A DNA stretch of 64,000 nucleotides from Stenotrophomonas rhizophila (GTDB lineage Bacteria; Pseudomonadota; Gammaproteobacteria; Xanthomonadales; Xanthomonadaceae), in assembly GCF_003751305.1 (NCBI RefSeq), contig NZ_RJKV01000001.1:1469586-1533585 (forward strand), given 5' to 3'. Positions 59,912-64,000 of this stretch are shown here, piece after piece. The notes below the pieces were generated by a model that was not told the origin of the DNA, ran no database searches, and was given only the letters and a program-made list of their open reading frames with translations. Made by a program: the position numbers and the translations under genes. Numbering within the stretch: the first letter of the stretch is position 1; the number at the start of each line of letters is the position of its first letter.

Positions 59912-61555
59912 ATGGCTCGAGACTGGAACACGCTTGCGGATCGCCGCCAGGCAAGGCTGCAGCGGGCCACCGATGCCGGCCTTGGGCGCCTGGTGCCTCA
60001 CGCCGGGATCACCCAGCTCCTGCACACCGTGCTGGAACCCGGCGACCGGGTCTGCCTGGAGGGCAACAACCAGAAGCAGGCCGATTTCCTGGCCGAGTGC
60101 CTGGCCCAGCTCGATCCCGCGCAGGTCCACGGCCTGCACATGGTCCAGTCCGTGCTGTCGCTCCCCTCGCATCTGGATGTCTTCGAGCGCGGCATCGCCC
60201 AGCGCCTGGACTTCTCCTTCTCCGGCCCGCAGAGCGGACGGCTGGCCACGCTGGTCGCCGAAGGCCGGATCGAGATCGGGGCCATCCATACCTACCTCGA
60301 GCTGTTTGGCCGCTACTTCATCGATCTCACCCCGCAGGTCGCGCTGATCGCCGCCCAGGCCGCCGACCGCCACGGCAACCTCTATACCGGCCCGAATACC
60401 GAAGACACCCCCGTGATCGTCGAGGCCACCGCGTTCCGGGGCGGCATCGTGATCGCGCAGGTCAACGAAATCGTCGACACCCTCCCCCGCGTCGATATCC
60501 CGGCCGATTGGGTCAACTTTGTCACCGAGGCGCCGCGCCCCAATTACATCGAGCCGCTGTTCACCCGCGACCCGGCGCAGATCTCCGAGATCCAGGTGCT
60601 GATGGCGATGATGGCCATCAAGGGCATCTACGCCGAGTACGGCGTGCAGCGCCTCAACCACGGCATCGGTTTCGATACCGCGGCGATTGAGCTGCTGCTG
60701 CCCACGTATGCCGAATCACTGGGGCTGAAGGGCAAGATAGGCACGCACTGGGCACTCAATCCGCATCCGGCACTGATCCCGGCGATTGAATCAGGCTTCG
60801 TGCAGTCCGTGCATTCGTTCGGCTCGGAGCTGGGCATGGAGCGCTACATCGAAGCGCGCTCGGATGTGTTCTTCACCGGCAGCGACGGCAGCATGCGCTC
60901 CAACCGCGCCTTCTCGCAGACCGCCGGTCTGTACGCCTGCGACATGTTCATCGGTTCCACCCTGCAGATCGATCTGCAGGGCAACAGTTCCACCGCCACC
61001 CGCGACCGCATCGCCGGCTTCGGCGGCGCGCCCAACATGGGTTCGGATGCCCGCGGTCGCCGCCATGCCAGCCCGGCCTGGCTGAAGGCTGGGCAGGAAG
61101 CGGCGCTGCCCGGGCAGATGCCGCGCGGGCGCAAGCTGGTGGTGCAGATGGTGGAAACCTTCCGCGAGCACATGGCGCCGGCCTTCGTGGATCGCCTGGA
61201 TGCCTGGGAGCTGGCCGAGCGCGCGAAGATGCCGCTGCCGCCGGTCATGATCTACGGCGATGACGTCACCCACGTGCTGACCGAAGAAGGCATTGCCAAC
61301 CTGCTGCTGTGCCGCAGCCCGGAGGAACGCGAGCAGGCGATCCGCGGCGTGGCCGGCTACACCGCGGTCGGCCTGGGCCGTGACCGCGCGATGGTCGAGA
61401 ACCTGCGCGACCGCGGCATCATCCGGCGCCCGGAAGACCTCGGCATCCGCACCCGTGATGCCAGCCGCGACCTGCTCGCCGCGCGCTCGGTCAAGGATCT
61501 CGTGCGCTGGTCCGGTGGGTTGTACAACCCGCCCAAACGCTTCCGCAACTGGTAA
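59912..61555 (+). CDS. mdcA: Malonate decarboxylase alpha subunit (acetyl-ACP:malonate ACP transferase)
   Basis: 547 residues. LVPHAGITQLLHTVLEPGDR, VCLEGNNQKQADFLAECLA, FGGAPNMGSDARGRRHASPAW and GRKLVVQMVETFREHMAP are characteristic of MdcA, which swaps malonate for acetate on the ACP subunit. ATG 59912 is preferred because AAGAGGC lies 7 bases upstream; the earlier ATG 59897 sits inside the palindrome. First gene of mdcACDEG, followed by mdcC after 10 bases. Confidence 0.93.
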   Translation: MARDWNTLADRRQARLQRATDAGLGRLVPHAGITQLLHTVLEPGDRVCLEGNNQKQADFLAECLAQLDPAQVHGLHMVQSVLSLPSHLDVFERGIAQRLDFSFSGPQSGRLATLVAEGRIEIGAIHTYLELFGRYFIDLTPQVALIAAQAADRHGNLYTGPNTEDTPVIVEATAFRGGIVIAQVNEIVDTLPRVDIPADWVNFVTEAPRPNYIEPLFTRDPAQISEIQVLMAMMAIKGIYAEYGVQRLNHGIGFDTAAIELLLPTYAESLGLKGKIGTHWALNPHPALIPAIESGFVQSVHSFGSELGMERYIEARSDVFFTGSDGSMRSNRAFSQTAGLYACDMFIGSTLQIDLQGNSSTATRDRIAGFGGAPNMGSDARGRRHASPAWLKAGQEAALPGQMPRGRKLVVQMVETFREHMAPAFVDRLDAWELAERAKMPLPPVMIYGDDVTHVLTEEGIANLLLCRSPEEREQAIRGVAGYTAVGLGRDRAMVENLRDRGIIRRPEDLGIRTRDASRDLLAARSVKDLVRWSGGLYNPPKRFRNW

Positions 61556-61565
61556 GGGGCACGCC

Positions 61566-61886
61566 ATGGAAACCCTGCGTTATCGCTTCCCCGGGCAGCA
61601 CGATCTCAGCGAGCGCGATCACCACGCGCTGGTCGGCGTGGTCGCCTCGGGCAACCTCGAAGTGCTGATCGAACCCACCCCGCTGGACGGCGCAATGGAG
61701 ATCGAGGTAATCACCTCGGCCACCGGCTTCAACACCATCTGGCAGGCGGTACTCGCCGATTTTGCTGCCCGCCACCCGCTGCGCAACGTGCGCTTGTCGA
61801 TCAACGACGCCGGTGCCACGCCGGCGGTGGTCAGCCTGCGGTTGCAGCAGGCGCTGGAAACCCTGCAGGAAGGAGACGCCGCGTGA
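61566..61886 (+). CDS. mdcC: Malonate decarboxylase acyl-carrier protein (delta subunit)
   Basis: 106 residues. GVVASGNLEVLIEP carries Ser28, the expected attachment site of the phosphoribosyl-dephospho-CoA prosthetic group. The rest (IEVITSATGFNTIWQAVL, RLSINDAGATPAVV) matches the small ACP fold of this complex. Its stop overlaps the GTG start of mdcD (GTGA). Confidence 0.93.
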   Translation: METLRYRFPGQHDLSERDHHALVGVVASGNLEVLIEPTPLDGAMEIEVITSATGFNTIWQAVLADFAARHPLRNVRLSINDAGATPAVVSLRLQQALETLQEGDAA

Positions 61887-62779
61887 GCAGTCACAGCTTT
61901 TACGAGGCCGATGCCCGCGAGCGTATCCACGGCCTGCTCGAGGCCGGCAGCTTCAGCGAGTTCGTCGGACCGGCCCGCCGCATCATCAGCCCGCACCTGG
62001 CCCAGCTGGATCAACCGGGCGCGTTCGATGACGGCATCGTGGTCGGCGCGGGCAGTTTGAACGGTCGCAGCGTGCTGATCGCCGCGCAGCAGGGCCAGTT
62101 CATGGGCGGCGGCGTGGGCGAAGTGCACGGCGCCAAGCTCACCGGCCTGCTGGAGCGTGCCGTTGCGGTGCGTCCAGAGGCGGTGCTGCTGCTGCTCGAC
62201 AGTGGCGGCGTGCGCCTGCATGAAGCCAACGCGGGCCTGATCGCCATGTCCGAAATCATGCGTGCGGTACTGGCCACGCGCGCCGCCGGCATTCCCGTGT
62301 TCGCGCTGATCGGCAGCGGCAACGGCGCCTTCGGTGGCATGGGCATCGTCGCCCGCTGCTGCACCGCGGTGGTGATGTCCGAAGAAGGCCGTCTGTCGCT
62401 GTCCGGCCCGGAAGTGATCGAGACCGTGCGCGGCGTGGAAGAGTTCGACTCGCGCGACCGCGCCCTGGTCTGGCGCGTGACCGGGGGCAAGCACCGCTAT
62501 CTGATCGGCGATGCCGTGCAGTTGGTGCCGGATCGCATCGAGGCCTTTGCCGATGCCGCAACGGCGCTGATGACCGCGCATGCCGAGCCGCAGGATCCGC
62601 TGGACGCGCTGGAACAGGCGCAGGCCCAGCTGGGTGCACGGATCAACGCCTATGGCGGCTGCCGCGATGGCCTGGAGGTCTGGCGTCTGCAGGGCATTGC
62701 CGATGCCGAGCAGCTGCCATTGCTGGACACCGCTGACTTCCTTGACGCCGTCAAGGACCGGAGCCTGCCATGGAACTGA
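61883..62779 (+). CDS. mdcD: Malonate decarboxylase beta subunit
   Basis: 298 residues of the crotonase/carboxyltransferase-like fold: GSLNGRSVLIAAQQGQFMGGGVGEVHG, LLLLDSGGVRLHEANAG and LIGSGNGAFGGMG (given in part). With MdcE it decarboxylates malonyl-S-ACP to acetyl-S-ACP without biotin. GTG start at 61883; overlaps mdcE by 10 bases. Confidence 0.92.
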   Translation: MSSHSFYEADARERIHGLLEAGSFSEFVGPARRIISPHLAQLDQPGAFDDGIVVGAGSLNGRSVLIAAQQGQFMGGGVGEVHGAKLTGLLERAVAVRPEAVLLLLDSGGVRLHEANAGLIAMSEIMRAVLATRAAGIPVFALIGSGNGAFGGMGIVARCCTAVVMSEEGRLSLSGPEVIETVRGVEEFDSRDRALVWRVTGGKHRYLIGDAVQLVPDRIEAFADAATALMTAHAEPQDPLDALEQAQAQLGARINAYGGCRDGLEVWRLQGIADAEQLPLLDTADFLDAVKDRSLPWN

Positions 62780-63474
62780 CGCCCCTGCTCGATGCCCTGT
62801 TCCCGCTCGGCCATGCGGTCACCCGCGAGGACGATGTGCTGGGCGGTACCGCCACCACCGCCGCAGGCGAGGTCACTGTGATCGGCACCGCAAACAAGCT
62901 GGAGGTGGGTGTCGATCACGCACTGACGCTGGCCGCCACCGTGCTCGCCAGCACCCGCGCACATCCGCAGCGGCCGATCGTGATGCTCGTCGATACCGCC
63001 GGTCAGCGCCTGGCCCGCCGCGATGAAATGCTCGGCATCAACAGTTACTTCGCGCATCTGGCGCGCACGCTGGATCTGGCCCGTCGCCGCGGCGCGCCAC
63101 TGGTCAGCCTGGTGTATGGCGAGTCCGTGAGTGGCGGCTTCCTGTCGTTCGGGCTGATGGCCGATCGCATCTTCGCCCTGCCCGAAGCGCAGGTGCGGGT
63201 GATGGATCTGCGCGCGATGGCCCGCGTCACCAAGCAATCGCTGGAAAAACTGCAGGCACTGAGCCAGAGCTCGCCGGTGTTCGCGCCGGGCGTGGAGAAC
63301 TACGTCCGCATGGGCGCCGTGGAGGCCGTCTGGGAGGGCGACCTCGCGCAGGCGCTGGTGGATGCACTGAACGCCCCGGTCACCGGCGACCAACGCCGCG
63401 AACGGGGCGCCGAGCGCGGTGGCCGCCTGTTGGCGCGCGATGTCGCCGCTGCCGTGGCCGCAGGCGAGGCCTGA
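62770..63474 (+). CDS. mdcE: Malonate decarboxylase gamma subunit
   Basis: 234 residues. VTVIGTANKLEVGVDHALTLA, IVMLVDTAGQRLARRDEMLG, LVYGESVSGGFLSFGLMADR and VMDLRAMARVTKQS are characteristic of MdcE, the partner of MdcD in the decarboxylation step. Overlaps mdcD by 10 bases; mdcG begins 3 bases after its stop. Confidence 0.92.
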   Translation: MELTPLLDALFPLGHAVTREDDVLGGTATTAAGEVTVIGTANKLEVGVDHALTLAATVLASTRAHPQRPIVMLVDTAGQRLARRDEMLGINSYFAHLARTLDLARRRGAPLVSLVYGESVSGGFLSFGLMADRIFALPEAQVRVMDLRAMARVTKQSLEKLQALSQSSPVFAPGVENYVRMGAVEAVWEGDLAQALVDALNAPVTGDQRRERGAERGGRLLARDVAAAVAAGEA

Positions 63475-63477
63475 ACC

Positions 63478-64000
63478 ATGCGCCGTCACGACCTGGTCTG
63501 GCTCGATCCGCAGGCACCGTGGCATGTGCTGACCCCGGGCGCGGACGCGCGCCTGAGGGCGTGGGCCGAAGCACGCCTACCCTTCGTCGTGGCGCGACGC
63601 GATCCGGCCACCGATGGCGATCAGCTGCGGCTGGGTGTGCCCTTGCCCTTGGCCGAACAACGCCGGCGGCTGTCGCTGCGGATCGAACCAGGCCATGTAC
63701 TGCGTACTACGCCGCCGCCGGCCTTGGCCGAGGTCGCCGAAGGCCTCCCTGCGCCCTGGCGCGACGAGGTAGGCCTGCTGTTGGCCGATACCCGCGATCT
63801 GGACGTGCCCCCGCGCGTGTTCGGCAGTTTCGCCTGGCAACACCTGACCGGCCTTCTCTATCTGCGGGCCAGCTCGGATCTGGACCTGCTCTGGGAGGTG
63901 GAGGATCACGCTCACGCGGATCGACAGGCCGCCCGCATGCAGCGCTGGGAGCGTGAGCACCGCCTGCGCATCGACGGCGAACTGCGCTTTCCGGGCGAGC
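63478..64000 (+). CDS. mdcG: Malonate decarboxylase holo-ACP synthase, N-terminal part (runs off window)
   Basis: 174 residues visible, open to the end of the window. MRRHDLVWLDPQAPW opening and the nucleotidyltransferase block VFGSFAWQHLTGLLYLRA, SSDLDLLWEVED (G-S ... D-x-D) match MdcG, which attaches the phosphoribosyl-dephospho-CoA group to MdcC. mdcB and transporter genes are expected further on but are outside the window. Confidence 0.88.
   Translation, partial: MRRHDLVWLDPQAPWHVLTPGADARLRAWAEARLPFVVARRDPATDGDQLRLGVPLPLAEQRRRLSLRIEPGHVLRTTPPPALAEVAEGLPAPWRDEVGLLLADTRDLDVPPRVFGSFAWQHLTGLLYLRASSDLDLLWEVEDHAHADRQAARMQRWEREHRLRIDGELRFPGE

Noticed and set aside
1..64000. CRISPR arrays, tRNA or rRNA genes, insertion sequences, prophage, origin of replication
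   Set aside because: No direct-repeat arrays, cloverleaf sequences, transposase or phage genes were recognised on reading; absence of a tRNA would need a covariance-model scan to confirm.

Overview
The window is gene-dense, high-GC DNA (about two thirds G+C by eye) with short intergenic gaps, many 4-base stop/start overlaps and no rRNA, tRNA, CRISPR array, insertion sequence or prophage that I could recognise. The gene repertoire (GH92 alpha-mannosidase, membrane sugar dehydrogenase with a porin, OprB, Fsr, ProP-like MHS transporter, malonate decarboxylase, methyl-accepting chemotaxis protein) points to a free-living or plant/soil-associated gammaproteobacterium, most likely of the Xanthomonadaceae (Stenotrophomonas- or Xanthomonas-like). 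That placement is inference from gene content and style, not from a marker gene.

Layout. 1-8.4 kb: 3' end of a PepSY membrane protein, a GlxA-type regulator, a periplasmic metallo-hydrolase with an isochorismatase-like hydrolase, then a four-gene export operon (TolC, HlyD, two ABC-2 permeases) with no ATPase. 8.4-12.5 kb: cysteine-cluster protein, an unknown protein, an MFS exporter, an ArsB-like permease. 12.5-17.5 kb: a leftward four-gene operon for a membrane-bound sugar/polyol dehydrogenase (small Tat-exported subunit, GMC flavoprotein, triheme cytochrome c, OprB porin). 17.6-24.8 kb: small lipoprotein, a 52-residue protein, a zinc-finger SDR, a GAF/GGDEF-like/EAL protein, an ECF sigma factor with a ChrR-type anti-sigma factor, divergent from an OmpA lipoprotein carrying 17-residue repeats. 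24.8-27.4 kb: TetR regulator, Old Yellow Enzyme and NTF2-like protein, with a 17-bp operator-like sequence repeated before both tetR and the reductase gene.

27.5-30.3 kb holds an SPFH / zinc-ribbon membrane / small membrane protein cassette resembling the Bacillus YdjI-YdjG-YdjH envelope-stress module but without PspA. 30.4-41 kb: prolyl aminopeptidase, TauE-type permease, serine beta-lactamase-like hydrolase, a 1,131-residue autotransporter, Fsr, an AraC regulator, exonuclease III and 3-methyladenine glycosylase. 41.3-45.8 kb: chemoreceptor preceded by a near-consensus sigma-28 promoter, M23 peptidase, DUF892 ferritin-like protein, catalase-family protein. 45.8-46.9 kb: a Phd/YefM-type antitoxin and zeta-like kinase pair with a striking 11-bp-arm inverted repeat at its promoter. 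46.9-54.3 kb: GH92 mannosidase, kelch lipoprotein, ProP-like transporter, thioredoxin, BaeRF-type protein, esterase.

54.5-58.9 kb is the most interesting part: a tight operon DUF3348 / DUF802 / OmpA / DUF2894. The DUF802 product has a MotA/TolQ/ExbB-like four-helix arrangement followed by a ~600-residue coiled-coil-like tail with three 51-residue repeats; the OmpA product has a single helix with an aspartate in the MotB/ZorB position and a C-terminal peptidoglycan-binding domain. Together they look like an uncharacterised ion-driven, peptidoglycan-anchored motor related in architecture to MotAB and to ZorAB of the Zorya defence system. The window ends in the malonate decarboxylase operon mdcACDEG, whose start is covered by a perfect short palindrome.
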